64,000 bases of DNA. It comes from Bradyrhizobium sp. Rc3b (lineage in GTDB: Bacteria > Pseudomonadota > Alphaproteobacteria > Rhizobiales > Xanthobacteraceae). The DNA is taken from assembly GCF_900114915.1 (NCBI RefSeq), contig NZ_FOUS01000007.1, positions 372,001 to 436,000 of the forward strand, read 5' to 3'. Shown piece by piece: positions 41,873 to 49,751 of this stretch. Within the stretch, counting starts at the first letter, position 1, and every line of letters starts with the position of its first letter. A program made the translations under genes and the position numbers. The notes below the pieces were generated by a model that searched no databases, was not told the origin of the DNA, and saw only the letters and a list, made by a program, of their open reading frames with translations.

Positions 41873-42733
41873 TCAATTACAGGGCTTGCTGTCCTTGACG
41901 TCGAACTTGCCCATCGCGCCGGAAATGACAAAGTCGTTGTAATCGAGCACGAGCTGGCGCGAGACGCCGTTTTCGTAGAGCTCGAACGCCATCGCATAGA
42001 CCGGCGTCTGCTCGCCCTCTTTCTGCTGGGCCTCACGGTCGAAATAGCTGACCGTAACGGGCCAGCGCTTGAGCGATTTCATGTGCTCGTCGGAGGTCGA
42101 CGGATCCGGCGCGGCGGCGCGGTCGGCGGGGATCGGCTGGCCGATCACGGTCAGCGTGTTGTAGACCTTCTGGCCGTCGTCGGAGCCGTCATAGACGGAG
42201 AGCTCGAGCAGCGGCTTGCCATCCTTGGCGGCGGCGATGATGCGCTGGATCTGCTCGGTCGGGAACACGATCTTGCCGTCGAGCGTGAAGTTCTTGGGCG
42301 CCGGCAGCTTCAGCTTGACATTGATGTGGTCGCCGTCGCGCTCGGCCGAGCCGTCGACGCGGCCGGCATCGGCCTCGTTCATGCGGGTCTCGATCTTGAA
42401 GCGGTAGCTTTTCCCCCCGGCGTCTTCCCAGGAGTTGGAGCGGAGGTCGCTGAGCGTGACCTTGCCCTCGCCGCTGTCGAGCTCGGACACCTGGCGGAAT
42501 TCGGACGTGTAGCCCTCGCACGAGCTTCCGGTGAAGTTGTAGAGAATGCGGCCCCGCGCGCTGCTCACCGAGTTGGAGCGCGATTTCACCAGGCTCAGGT
42601 CGTAAAGCGCCTGGTGCGCAAGGAACGGACCGTTGGCGGCCTGCGCGGCGTCGCCAAGGCCTAAATCGCCAAGGCCTAAACCGGCCGCCGCGAGCGCCAT
42701 TACACCGAGCGAAGTCCGGAAAAGGTGCACCAT
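41873..42733 (-). CDS. eipB: EipB/DUF1849 periplasmic envelope-integrity protein
   Basis: 286 residues from the ATG at 42733 (AAGGA upstream). A signal peptide ends near GDAAQA. The mature part starts HQALYDLSL and includes the YNFTGSSCEGY segment; Cys72 and Cys285 match the single long-range disulfide known in Brucella EipB, a lipid-binding beta-spiral protein needed for envelope integrity. The signal-peptide core contains a tandem 15-bp duplication (GLGDL repeated). It is divergent from a RidA-like gene. Confidence 0.88.
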   Translation of the reverse strand: MVHLFRTSLGVMALAAAGLGLGDLGLGDAAQAANGPFLAHQALYDLSLVKSRSNSVSSARGRILYNFTGSSCEGYTSEFRQVSELDSGEGKVTLSDLRSNSWEDAGGKSYRFKIETRMNEADAGRVDGSAERDGDHINVKLKLPAPKNFTLDGKIVFPTEQIQRIIAAAKDGKPLLELSVYDGSDDGQKVYNTLTVIGQPIPADRAAAPDPSTSDEHMKSLKRWPVTVSYFDREAQQKEGEQTPVYAMAFELYENGVSRQLVLDYNDFVISGAMGKFDVKDSKPCN

Positions 42734-42979
42734 GTCTGTTCCTTGGGGACGCGTCCTTGGGATGCGCAGATTCGACATTTTAATGACCGTTCCATTGCGT
42801 CGCAACTGAGGCCGTTTCACGTAAAGTTGCGGCCCTGCCGTTGAACCTGTGGCCTCGCCTCGGCAAAAGGCGCCACCTGCGGGTTGCTTGCATGTGGCGG
42901 CACGATGGGCGAAACAGGGCGCGGCCGGCCTCCCACGGATGCGCCGGGCGAATGGAATTTCTGGACAACGAGGTCGAAC

Positions 42980-43447
42980 ATGGCGGGCACGGTCGAGCAA
43001 AAGCTGGCGGAACAGGGCATCAAGCTGCACGAGGCCCCCACCCCCGTGGCCAATTACGTCCCGTTCGTGCGCACCGGTAATTTGCTGTTCGTCTCCGGCC
43101 AGGTCTGCTTCGATCCCGCCGGCAAACTGATCGCCAAGGGCAAGCTGGGCGCCGGCGTCTCGATCGAGGACGGCGCGGCGGCCGCCCGCGGCTGCGCGGT
43201 CAATTTGCTGGCCCAGGTCAAGGCGGCGCTCGGCGACCTCGACAAGGTGGTGCGCGTGGTGCGCCTCGGCGGCTTCATCAACTCGGCGCCGGACTTTCTG
43301 GACGGGCCGAAGGTGCTCAACGGCGCCTCCGACCTGATGGTCGCCGCCTTCGGTGACAAGGGCCGCCATGCCCGCACCACCGTCGGCGTCGCCTCATTGC
43401 CGGCCGACGCGGCAGTCGAGGTCGAAGGCGTGTTCGAGGTCGCCTGA
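42980..43447 (+). CDS. RidA family protein (copy 2)
   Basis: 155 residues from the ATG at 42980. It has the longer YjgF-like form with LHEAPTPVANYVPFVRTGN, LLFVSGQVCF, ARGCAVNLLAQVKAALGD and VVRLGGFINS, and a C-terminal RTTVGVASLPADAAVEVE where RidA proper has its catalytic Arg (the RTTVG arginine fits). It is probably an imine deaminase or a related detoxifying enzyme. It is followed at 5 bp by the GDPD gene, with which it forms an operon. Confidence 0.87.
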   Translation: MAGTVEQKLAEQGIKLHEAPTPVANYVPFVRTGNLLFVSGQVCFDPAGKLIAKGKLGAGVSIEDGAAAARGCAVNLLAQVKAALGDLDKVVRVVRLGGFINSAPDFLDGPKVLNGASDLMVAAFGDKGRHARTTVGVASLPADAAVEVEGVFEVA

Positions 43448-43452
43448 GACTA

Positions 43453-44199
43453 ATGCGCACTCCGGATTGGTTGACAGCCCGGCCGGTCGCCCATCGCGGC
43501 CTGCATGACATTTCCCGCGGCATTGTCGAGAATATGCCGGGCGCGGTGCAGGCTGCGATCGCAGGCAATTTCGCGATCGAGGTGGACATCCAGCTCTCGG
43601 CCGACGGCGAGGCCATGGTGCATCACGACCATGCGCTCGGCCGCCTCACCCAGGCCACCGGCGAGGTCGTGTCGAAGACCGCCGCGGAGCTGAAGGCTGT
43701 CGAATTCAAGGACACCATCGAGCGAATGATGTCGCTGTCCGACCTCTGCGCCATGGTCGCCGGCCGCGTGCCGCTGGTGATCGAGGTGAAGAGCCATTTT
43801 GGCGGCGACCGCAAGCTGGTGAAGCGGATGGCCGAGGTGCTGGCGTCCTATGACGGCCCCGCCGTCGGCATGTCGTTCGATCCCGACCAGGTGCTGGCAC
43901 TGCGCGAGCTGTTGCCCTCCCGCCCGCGCGGCATCGTCGCGCAGCGGACCTATGAGGACGACTATTGGGCCAAGCTGACCCAGGAGCAGCGCGACAGCAT
44001 GCTGTATCTGCGCCACGGCTTTCAGACCCAGCCCCACTTCGTTGCCTTCAGGGTCGACGACCTCCCGGCCTCCGCCCCCTGGATCGCCCGCAACGTCTTC
44101 GGCTGCGCCCTGCTCGGCTGGACCGTCCGCACCCCGGAGCAGCGGACGCGGGTCGGGCAATATGCCGACCAGATGATCTTTGAGGGGTTCGTGCCATAG
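43453..44199 (+). CDS. Glycerophosphodiester phosphodiesterase family protein
   Basis: 248 residues of TIM-barrel GDPD: VAHRGLHD (His at 14), the ENMPGAVQAAI segment, AIEVDIQLSADGEAMVHHDHALGRLT (the EVD metal residues and the second HH), then the KS in VIEVKSH. It lacks a signal peptide, so it is cytosolic. It hydrolyses glycerophosphodiesters from phospholipid turnover to glycerol-3-phosphate and an alcohol. It is second in a unit with the RidA-like protein. Confidence 0.9.
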   Translation: MRTPDWLTARPVAHRGLHDISRGIVENMPGAVQAAIAGNFAIEVDIQLSADGEAMVHHDHALGRLTQATGEVVSKTAAELKAVEFKDTIERMMSLSDLCAMVAGRVPLVIEVKSHFGGDRKLVKRMAEVLASYDGPAVGMSFDPDQVLALRELLPSRPRGIVAQRTYEDDYWAKLTQEQRDSMLYLRHGFQTQPHFVAFRVDDLPASAPWIARNVFGCALLGWTVRTPEQRTRVGQYADQMIFEGFVP

Positions 44200-44217
44200 G
44201 GGCGCGGCTCCTCCGCC

Positions 44218-44303
44218 GTCGTTGCGAGGAGCCCTTGCGACGAAGCAATCCAGAGTCTTTCCGCGGAGAGATTTTGGATTGCTTCGCTGCGCTCGCAATG
44301 ACG
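44218..44303. repeat. Dispersed repeat, GCAATCCAG/CTGGATTGC family, copy C
   Basis: CGTCGTTGCGAGGAGCCC at the left, an AGCAATCCAGAG ... TTTTGGATTGCTT core and GCGCTCGCAATGACGG at the right. It has the same orientation as the copies at 21545 and 22303 but lacks their extra GGCTTCGGCGG palindrome. Confidence 0.82.
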
Positions 44304-44372
44304 GCGGTGAGAGCCGTGACCGCTGCCCCGCCCCCTTGAAGTCGCTGCTGCAATGCACGATCTTGGGCAACA

Positions 44373-45611
44373 ATGGCATCATCCGAAATCACGCTCGAGG
44401 CCGTACCTTCGATTGGTGAGGTATCCCCGGAGGACTGGGACGCCTGTGCCAATCCCGGCAAATGCAGCGGGCCTGGCACGGGAACCTCATCCGGACTTCC
44501 AGGCGATTCCCTCGGCCTCTCAAAACCTGCCTATAACCCGTTCGTCTCACACGCCTTTCTCTCGGCCGTCGAGAAATCCGGTTCGGCGACAATCCGCACC
44601 GGCTGGGGACCGCGGCATCTCGTGGCCAAGGTCGACGGCCGCGTCGCCGGTGTCGTGCCCTGCTATCTGAAATCGCATTCGCAAGGCGAGTACGTGTTCG
44701 ACCGCGGCTGGGCGGACGCCTATGAGCGCGCCGGCGGGCGCTACTATCCGAAGCTGCAGGTCTCGGTTCCCTTCACGCCGGCCACAGGCCCGCGCCTGCT
44801 GGTCCGTGACGGCGTCGATCACGAGCGCATCATGGACGCACTGGCGAGCGGGCTGGTGGCGCTCTGCGGCGTCAGCAAGGCCTCCTCCGTCCACGTCACC
44901 TTCGCACAGGAGGCCGAGTGGAAGCTGCTCGCCGAGCATGGATTCCTGCAGCGCACGGACCAGCAGTTCCACTGGCACAATGAGGGCTTTACTGGCTTCG
45001 ACGACTTCCTGGCGACGCTGAACTCGCGCCACCGCAAGTCGATCAAGCGCGAGCGGCGCGACGCGCTTCCCGCCGGGATCACGATCCACTGGCTCACCGG
45101 CAAGGACATCACCGAGGACGCCTGGGATGCGTTCTTCATGTTCTACATGGAGACCGGGTCGCGCAAATGGGGCCGTCCCTATCTGACGCGCGAGTTCTTC
45201 TCGCTGATCGGCGAGACCATGAGCGAGGACGTGCTGCTGGTGATGGTCCGCCGCAACGATCGCTGGATCGCGGGCGCGATCAACTTCATCGGCTCGGACA
45301 CGCTGTTCGGCCGCAACTGGGGCGCGGTCGAGCATCATTCGTTCCTGCATTTCGAGGTCTGCTATTACCAGGCGATCGATTTCGCGATCAAACGCGGCCT
45401 CACCCATGTCGAGGCCGGCGCGCAAGGCGAGCACAAGATCGCGCGCGGCTACCTGCCGCGCACCACCCATTCCGCGCACTTCATCGCCGATCCCGGCCTG
45501 CGCCGCGCGATCGATGATTACCTCAAGCGCGAGCGCGCGTACGTCGCAGAGGCCGGACGGGAGCTTGCCGGTCTCGGCCCGTTCCGGAAAGGCGCCGACG
45601 AGGCGCCTTGA
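44373..45611 (+). CDS. FemAB-like GNAT-fold protein (DUF482/peptidogalycan type)
   Basis: 412 residues. Features of the FemAB-like (PF04339) family: YNPFVSHAFLSAVEKSGSA near residue 55, YVFDRGWADAYERAGGRYYPK near 115 (each in two parts), a RHRKSIKRERRD helix near 225 and GRNWGAVEHHSFLHFE near 315. Family members are GNAT-fold proteins of uncertain acceptor; relatives transfer amino acids to peptidoglycan or tRNA-derived acceptors. The N-terminal 45 residues are low-complexity. HIT follows at 64 bp. Confidence 0.87.
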   Translation: MASSEITLEAVPSIGEVSPEDWDACANPGKCSGPGTGTSSGLPGDSLGLSKPAYNPFVSHAFLSAVEKSGSATIRTGWGPRHLVAKVDGRVAGVVPCYLKSHSQGEYVFDRGWADAYERAGGRYYPKLQVSVPFTPATGPRLLVRDGVDHERIMDALASGLVALCGVSKASSVHVTFAQEAEWKLLAEHGFLQRTDQQFHWHNEGFTGFDDFLATLNSRHRKSIKRERRDALPAGITIHWLTGKDITEDAWDAFFMFYMETGSRKWGRPYLTREFFSLIGETMSEDVLLVMVRRNDRWIAGAINFIGSDTLFGRNWGAVEHHSFLHFEVCYYQAIDFAIKRGLTHVEAGAQGEHKIARGYLPRTTHSAHFIADPGLRRAIDDYLKRERAYVAEAGRELAGLGPFRKGADEAP

Positions 45612-45675
45612 CGATTTGCCGCGGCTGGTGACAGTAAGCGCAAAATTCCAAGCGCAAAGTTCTTGGGGAGCCGCC

Positions 45676-46101
45676 ATGACCGCCTACGACACCAACAATA
45701 TCTTCGCCAAGATCCTGCGCGGCGAGCTGCCCTGCTCCAAGGTCTATGAGGACGAGCACGTCTTCGCGTTCCTCGACATCATGCCGCGCGTGCCTGGCCA
45801 CACGCTGGTGATCCCGAAGGCCCCCGCCCGCAACATCCTCGACATCAAGCCTGACGATTACGCCCACGTCGCCCGCGGCGCGCACAAAATCGCGGCGGCT
45901 GCAATGAAGGCGTTCAAGGCCGACGGCATCACCATCCAGCAGTTCAACGAGCCCGCCGGCGGACAAGTGGTGTTTCACCTGCACATGCACGTGATGCCGC
46001 GCCACGACGGCGTGGCGATGCTGCCGCCCGCCAGTCGCAAGGAAGACGCCAAGGTGCTGGAAGAGCACGCGGCGAAGCTGATCGCGGCGTTGAAGAGCTG
46101 A
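45676..46101 (+). CDS. HIT family hydrolase
   Basis: 141 residues from the ATG at 45676 (GGGGAG 5 nt upstream). NIFAKILRGELPCSKVYEDE is the usual HIT start, and the histidine triad HLHMHVMPR lies near residue 101, with the catalytic His in the centre. Members are nucleotide hydrolases or transferases (Hint/Fhit-like) acting on AMP-linked substrates. It is downstream of the FemAB-like gene and probably co-transcribed. Confidence 0.92.
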   Translation: MTAYDTNNIFAKILRGELPCSKVYEDEHVFAFLDIMPRVPGHTLVIPKAPARNILDIKPDDYAHVARGAHKIAAAAMKAFKADGITIQQFNEPAGGQVVFHLHMHVMPRHDGVAMLPPASRKEDAKVLEEHAAKLIAALKS

Positions 46102-46103
46102 TT

Positions 46104-46192
46104 GTCATTCCGGGGCGTGTCCCGTAGCCCGGATGGAGCGAAGCGCAATCCGGGGACTGTCCCGTATCACGCTACGCTCCATGCGGGCTACG
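46104..46192. repeat. Dispersed palindrome GTAGCCCGGATGGAGCG/CGCTCCATGCGGGCTAC
   Basis: Outer arms GTAGCCCGGATGGAGCG (46124-46140) and CTACGCTCCATGCGGGCTAC (46172-46191) pair well; the middle is CAATCCGGGGACTGTCCCG. It is preceded by a GTCATTCCGGGG half-motif. A second, unrelated repeat follows within 10 bp. Confidence 0.78.
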
Positions 46193-46201
46193 ATCTCTCC
46201 T

Positions 46202-46288
46202 CGTCATTGCGAGCGGAGCGAAGCAATCCAGAATCCGTCCGCGGAGGCACTCTGGATTGCTTCGTCGCAAGGGCTCCTCGCAATGACG
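46202..46288. repeat. Dispersed repeat, GCAATCCAG/CTGGATTGC family, copy D
   Basis: TCGTCATTGCGAGCGGAGCG at the left, the AGCAATCCAGA ... CTCTGGATTGCTT core and CGTCGCAAGGGCTCCTCGC at the right. The outer part is inverted relative to copies A and C (46263-46286 is the reverse complement of their left ends). Confidence 0.82.
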
Positions 46289-46299
46289 AAGGAGAGACT

Positions 46300-46791
46300 T
46301 CACTCCGTCTCGAAATCCCCCGGCTGCGGCGCCGCCAATGGCGTGAACTCGCAGCGGTCGGGCTTGATGTCGATCAGCGGCGTGTTGTCGAGGCAGTCGA
46401 GGCCGCGCACCAGGATCGCATTGCCCTCGATGCCGACCAGCTTCACGATCGACGTGCCGATCGGATTGGGCCGCACCGGCGAGCGCAGCGAGAAGGTGCC
46501 GCGGGTCTTCTCGTTGTTCTTTGGGCTTTGCAGGATGATGTCGCGGCGCGATTGGTCGAGCCAGTAAAGCACTTCGAGATTGCTGTAGAAATCGACCCCC
46601 TTGATGGCCGGCACGAACGGCTCGAAGATCTCGAGCCGGCAGATCGGACCATCCTGACGCCCCTGCCGCGGCGTCTCCAGCCGCGAGGTCCAGGGCGTAC
46701 GAATACGCCCGATGAAGACGAGACCGGCATCTTGCGTCGGTGGCAGCTCGATGGCGACCTCGCCCTCGCGGAGCTCCTGTTCGCGAACCAT
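46300..46791 (-). CDS. trmO: TrmO, tRNA (N6-threonylcarbamoyladenosine37-N6)-methyltransferase
   Basis: 163 residues from the ATG at 46791 (AGGAA upstream). The TrmO/YaeB beta-barrel signature is clear: VFIGRIRTPW near residue 24, WLDQSRRD near 77, GTFSLRSPVRPNPIGTS near 97 and VRGLDCLDNTPLIDIKPD near 128. It methylates t6A37 in some tRNAs. It is last in an azlC-azlD-trmO order; the 32-bp gap to azlD suggests co-transcription. Confidence 0.9.
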   Translation of the reverse strand: MVREQELREGEVAIELPPTQDAGLVFIGRIRTPWTSRLETPRQGRQDGPICRLEIFEPFVPAIKGVDFYSNLEVLYWLDQSRRDIILQSPKNNEKTRGTFSLRSPVRPNPIGTSIVKLVGIEGNAILVRGLDCLDNTPLIDIKPDRCEFTPLAAPQPGDFETE

Positions 46792-46823
46792 ATTTCCTGT
46801 TCCTTGACTGTTCGCCGGCGGTT

Positions 46824-47174
46824 TTAGCCCAACCACCACTTGCCGGCCAGCATGAAGACTTCACCGGTCACCACGCCCGCAAAGATCGAGCGGCGGGTCA
46901 GCAGGAAGACGACGAGGCCAGCGCCAACCGCGCCATAGCGTAGGGTATCGGGCACGCTCGCCAGCGCCCCCGGCGGCTCGACCACGATCTGGGCGATGAC
47001 GCCGGCCAGAATCGCGGTGGCGACCGCCCGCACCCAGACCAGCAGTTCGGAGCCTTCGTCGATGCCGCCGCCGAACCACAGTCCCAGCATGCGCCATATC
47101 TGGTTGGGAATGACGCCGGCGACGAACAGCACCGCCAGCGCGTGCCAGTCGCCGATCGCTTGCGCAAAGCTCAT
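46824..47174 (-). CDS. azlD: AzlD-like branched-chain amino acid exporter small subunit
   Basis: 116 residues from the ATG at 47174, about four membrane helices (VLFVAGVIPNQIWRMLG in the first, VRAVATAILAGVIAQIVV in the middle, GAGLVVFLLTRRSIFAGVVTG near the end, in parts). The AzlD family small partner. Its start overlaps the azlC stop by 4 bp, so the two subunits are coupled. AzlCD exports branched-chain amino acids or their analogues. Confidence 0.88.
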   Translation of the reverse strand: MSFAQAIGDWHALAVLFVAGVIPNQIWRMLGLWFGGGIDEGSELLVWVRAVATAILAGVIAQIVVEPPGALASVPDTLRYGAVGAGLVVFLLTRRSIFAGVVTGEVFMLAGKWWLG

Positions 47175-47911
47175 GCGCGCACCTCGCGCCACCAATGCAC
47201 GCCATAGGCGATCGTGCCGGCCACCACCCCGCTGATCAGGATATCGACGCCGGAGCTCATCTTCGCGGCGAGCGGATACAGCAAGATGCCCAGCACGAGC
47301 GCGACGACATCGGCCACTTCGCGGCTGTTGCGCGCAGTCGAGAACAGGAAGGACAGCGGCGTCAGCAGTAGGATCGCCGCGCCAAGAGTCTGCGTTAGAT
47401 TAGCGGCGAGGAAATAACCGACCGTGTTGGCGACGAGGCACACCGAGACGAGGCCACAGCCGAGCCCGTGAACGAAGGCGATGCGCCGCTCACGCGGCAC
47501 AAGCGGCAGGAAGCGGTGGCATTCGACCCACAACGTCACCGCGGTGAGATGCGCGGCAAAGACCAGCTCGCGCCGTTTGGTCGTCGGCGTGCGCATCAGC
47601 GGCAAGACCGAGACCACCATCGGAAACAGCCTGATAGCGCTGACGGTCACCGCGATCGCGGACTGGATGATGGTGGCGCCGGAGCCCAGTGTGGTGATCA
47701 GGATGATCTGCGCCGGCCCCGCCCAGACGAACAGCGTCGAGGCGAGCGCCCAGACCAGGCTGAAATGGGTGTCATGGGCCAGCGCACCGATGCCGAGATA
47801 GGTCACGAACAGCACGATGGTGAGGATCGTCTGCGTGATCGAGCGCAGCCCCCAGCCGAAAGCAAGCCAGGGACTATTCCATTGCGGTGAATCGAGCGGA
47901 GGGAGCGCCAC
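47171..47911 (-). CDS. azlC: AzlC-like branched-chain amino acid exporter large subunit
   Basis: 246 residues with about six to eight membrane helices. The AzlC signatures are WALASTLFVWAGPAQ near residue 55 and AIRLFPMVVSVLPLMR near 95, with HLTAVTLWVE in the middle. It is the permease subunit, paired with AzlD by a 4-bp overlap. In other bacteria these are under Lrp-type control; no such regulator is adjacent here. Confidence 0.9.
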   Translation of the reverse strand: MALPPLDSPQWNSPWLAFGWGLRSITQTILTIVLFVTYLGIGALAHDTHFSLVWALASTLFVWAGPAQIILITTLGSGATIIQSAIAVTVSAIRLFPMVVSVLPLMRTPTTKRRELVFAAHLTAVTLWVECHRFLPLVPRERRIAFVHGLGCGLVSVCLVANTVGYFLAANLTQTLGAAILLLTPLSFLFSTARNSREVADVVALVLGILLYPLAAKMSSGVDILISGVVAGTIAYGVHWWREVRA

Positions 47912-48021
47912 GGAAGTCTTGGCCGGGTGAGGAATCGTGCTTGCATAACGGGCGATGCGGCGGCTCGCGTCAAGGAAACAGGCGGCGGGGCTGGCATGCG
48001 CGACACACCCACCGCACCGCT

Positions 48022-48062
48022 GTCATTCCGGGCTCGTGCCCAAGAAGGCACCCCGGAATGAC
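48022..48062. repeat. Dispersed palindrome GTCATTCCGGG/CCCCGGAATGAC
   Basis: Arms TGTCATTCCGGG and CCCCGGAATGACG, with an inner GGCTCGTGCCC / AAGGCACC, about 41 bp. It lies 9 bp beyond the stop of the lytic transglycosylase and may serve as its transcript end. Confidence 0.75.
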
Positions 48063-48070
48063 GATTGGAG

Positions 48071-49036
48071 CTACCCGCTCACGCCCTTGTTCTTCAGCAC
48101 GAAGCACGCCCCGCCGGCCTTCCGGATCCGGTTACAGAGATCATCCGCCTCGCTGCGCGTGTCGGCACCGATGCGCACCTGGTAGAACGCGCGGGTGCCG
48201 CGGCTGCGCATCACCGAGCTCAAAAGGCTCGGATCGTGGTCGCCGATTGCGGTGCCGAGCCGCGTGACGGCGCGGGAATACATCGCCAGCGCCCTGTTGC
48301 GGTCGAAACCGGCGGCGAGCTGCACGCCCCAGGCTTTTGCGGCCGCCAGCTCGACATGCTGCTCGAGCTCGGCGACGAAAGCATTCGGCGCGCGCTTGAG
48401 CAGCGCCATCAGGTCGCGACAGCTGGTCGGCGGCGCGCTCGGCGGGCCCTTGCCGGTCGCACCCGCCTTGGCCCAGGCATCGACGCTCGTCCCAGTGATC
48501 GCGTAGACGTAGTTGCGGGTCTGCTCCGGCATGCCGCCGGTGCCGGCGAGCCATTCCTGCACGCGCCGCGGACCTGCGTTGTAGGCAGCGGCCGCAAGGC
48601 CGAGATTGCCGAACTGGTTGCGCAGCTCATTCAGAAACTCTGCCGACTTCGGCAATGCCTGCACCGGATTGAACGGATTAAGCAGACCGCGCTCGCTCGC
48701 GGTGCCTGGCATGAACTGCGCGATCCCCTGTGCGTGCTCGCCGCTGCGTGTCGTCGGGCCTACCGCGTCGGCCTGGAAGCGGCTTTCCTGCCAGATCACC
48801 CGGGCGAAGAATTCCAGCGGGAGATTGGCATCGCGTGCGGCGGCCTCGATGATCAGGCAGATCGACTCCCGCGTGTCGCTCTCGCGCGCCGAATCGGGCG
48901 ATGGCGACGGTTTTGCGGGGGCTTCGGGGCCGAGCTGCGTGGGAGGAACCGGTGCGTCCTCGGCCAGCGCCGGCGTGCAGACGAACGCTGCCACGAGCAA
49001 CTGCCAGATCAGCTTCTGGACCCCACCAAGCTGCAT
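48071..49036 (-). CDS. Periplasmic lytic transglycosylase with C-terminal SPOR-like domain
   Basis: 321 residues from the ATG at 49036 (GGAG upstream). A signal peptide ends at PALAED. The Slt domain covers about 55-175: VIWQESRFQADAVGP holds the catalytic Glu, followed by AQGIAQFMPGTA and AAAYNAGP. The last 80 residues (AWGVQLAAG to FYQVRIGADTRSEADDLCNRI) look like a SPOR domain, which binds denuded peptidoglycan at division sites. It should cut glycan strands to anhydromuropeptides. Proline-rich linkers join the parts. Confidence 0.87.
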   Translation of the reverse strand: MQLGGVQKLIWQLLVAAFVCTPALAEDAPVPPTQLGPEAPAKPSPSPDSARESDTRESICLIIEAAARDANLPLEFFARVIWQESRFQADAVGPTTRSGEHAQGIAQFMPGTASERGLLNPFNPVQALPKSAEFLNELRNQFGNLGLAAAAYNAGPRRVQEWLAGTGGMPEQTRNYVYAITGTSVDAWAKAGATGKGPPSAPPTSCRDLMALLKRAPNAFVAELEQHVELAAAKAWGVQLAAGFDRNRALAMYSRAVTRLGTAIGDHDPSLLSSVMRSRGTRAFYQVRIGADTRSEADDLCNRIRKAGGACFVLKNKGVSG

Positions 49037-49112
49037 TTCGCTCCAATCCCTTGAACTCGGGCCCCAAGGCAACTAGCAACGGCCGGAACAATCAACGCTG
49101 AGCTCGGCCAAA

Positions 49113-49751
49113 ATGCGGACAATCTATTTTGATCTCGACGGCACACTCACCGATCCAAAGCCCGGGATCACCGGTTCGATCCAGTATGCCCTGAAAAAAC
49201 TCGACCAGCCGGTCCCGAGCCAGGACGAGCTGACCTGGTGCATTGGGCCGCCGCTGCATGCCAGCCTGAAGAGGCTCGTCGGAACCGACGAACTTGCTGA
49301 CCGGGCGCTGCTACTCTACCGCGAGCGGTTTTCCGAGGTCGGCCTGTTCGAGAATGCGCTCTACCAGGGCATCCACGACACGCTCGCCGCGGTGGCCGCC
49401 ACGACGCCGCGGATGTTCGTCGCAACCAGCAAGCCCGCGGTCTACGCCACCCGCATCGTCGATCATTTCGGCCTGAAGCCGTACTTCGAGCGTGTGTTCG
49501 GCTCCGAGCTCGACGGCACCCGCGTTGACAAGCGCGATCTGCTGCGCTACGCGCTCGACGAGACCAAGGTCGACGCGAGCAGCGCCATCATGATCGGCGA
49601 CCGCAGCCACGATGTGATCGGCGCCCGCACCAACGGCATGACCGCGATCGGCGTGCTCTATGGCTATGGCAGCGAGACCGAGCTCAGGGACGCCGGCGCG
49701 CATCACATCTGCGCCGCACATCCCGAGCTGCTCGGCCACTGCGTCGTCTAA
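49113..49751 (+). CDS. HAD-family phosphatase (phosphoglycolate phosphatase-like)
   Basis: 212 residues. HAD motifs: YFDLDGTLTDPKPG (Asp nucleophile at 7), ATSKPAVYA (motif II/III region, Ser/Lys), and MIGDRSHDVIGARTNG (motif IV aspartates). A helical cap is inserted after motif I, as in Gph/PpaX. It dephosphorylates a small phosphomonoester such as phosphoglycolate; the specificity is not fixed. Its end overlaps the convergent aldoxime dehydratase by 4 bp. Confidence 0.88.
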   Translation: MRTIYFDLDGTLTDPKPGITGSIQYALKKLDQPVPSQDELTWCIGPPLHASLKRLVGTDELADRALLLYRERFSEVGLFENALYQGIHDTLAAVAATTPRMFVATSKPAVYATRIVDHFGLKPYFERVFGSELDGTRVDKRDLLRYALDETKVDASSAIMIGDRSHDVIGARTNGMTAIGVLYGYGSETELRDAGAHHICAAHPELLGHCVV

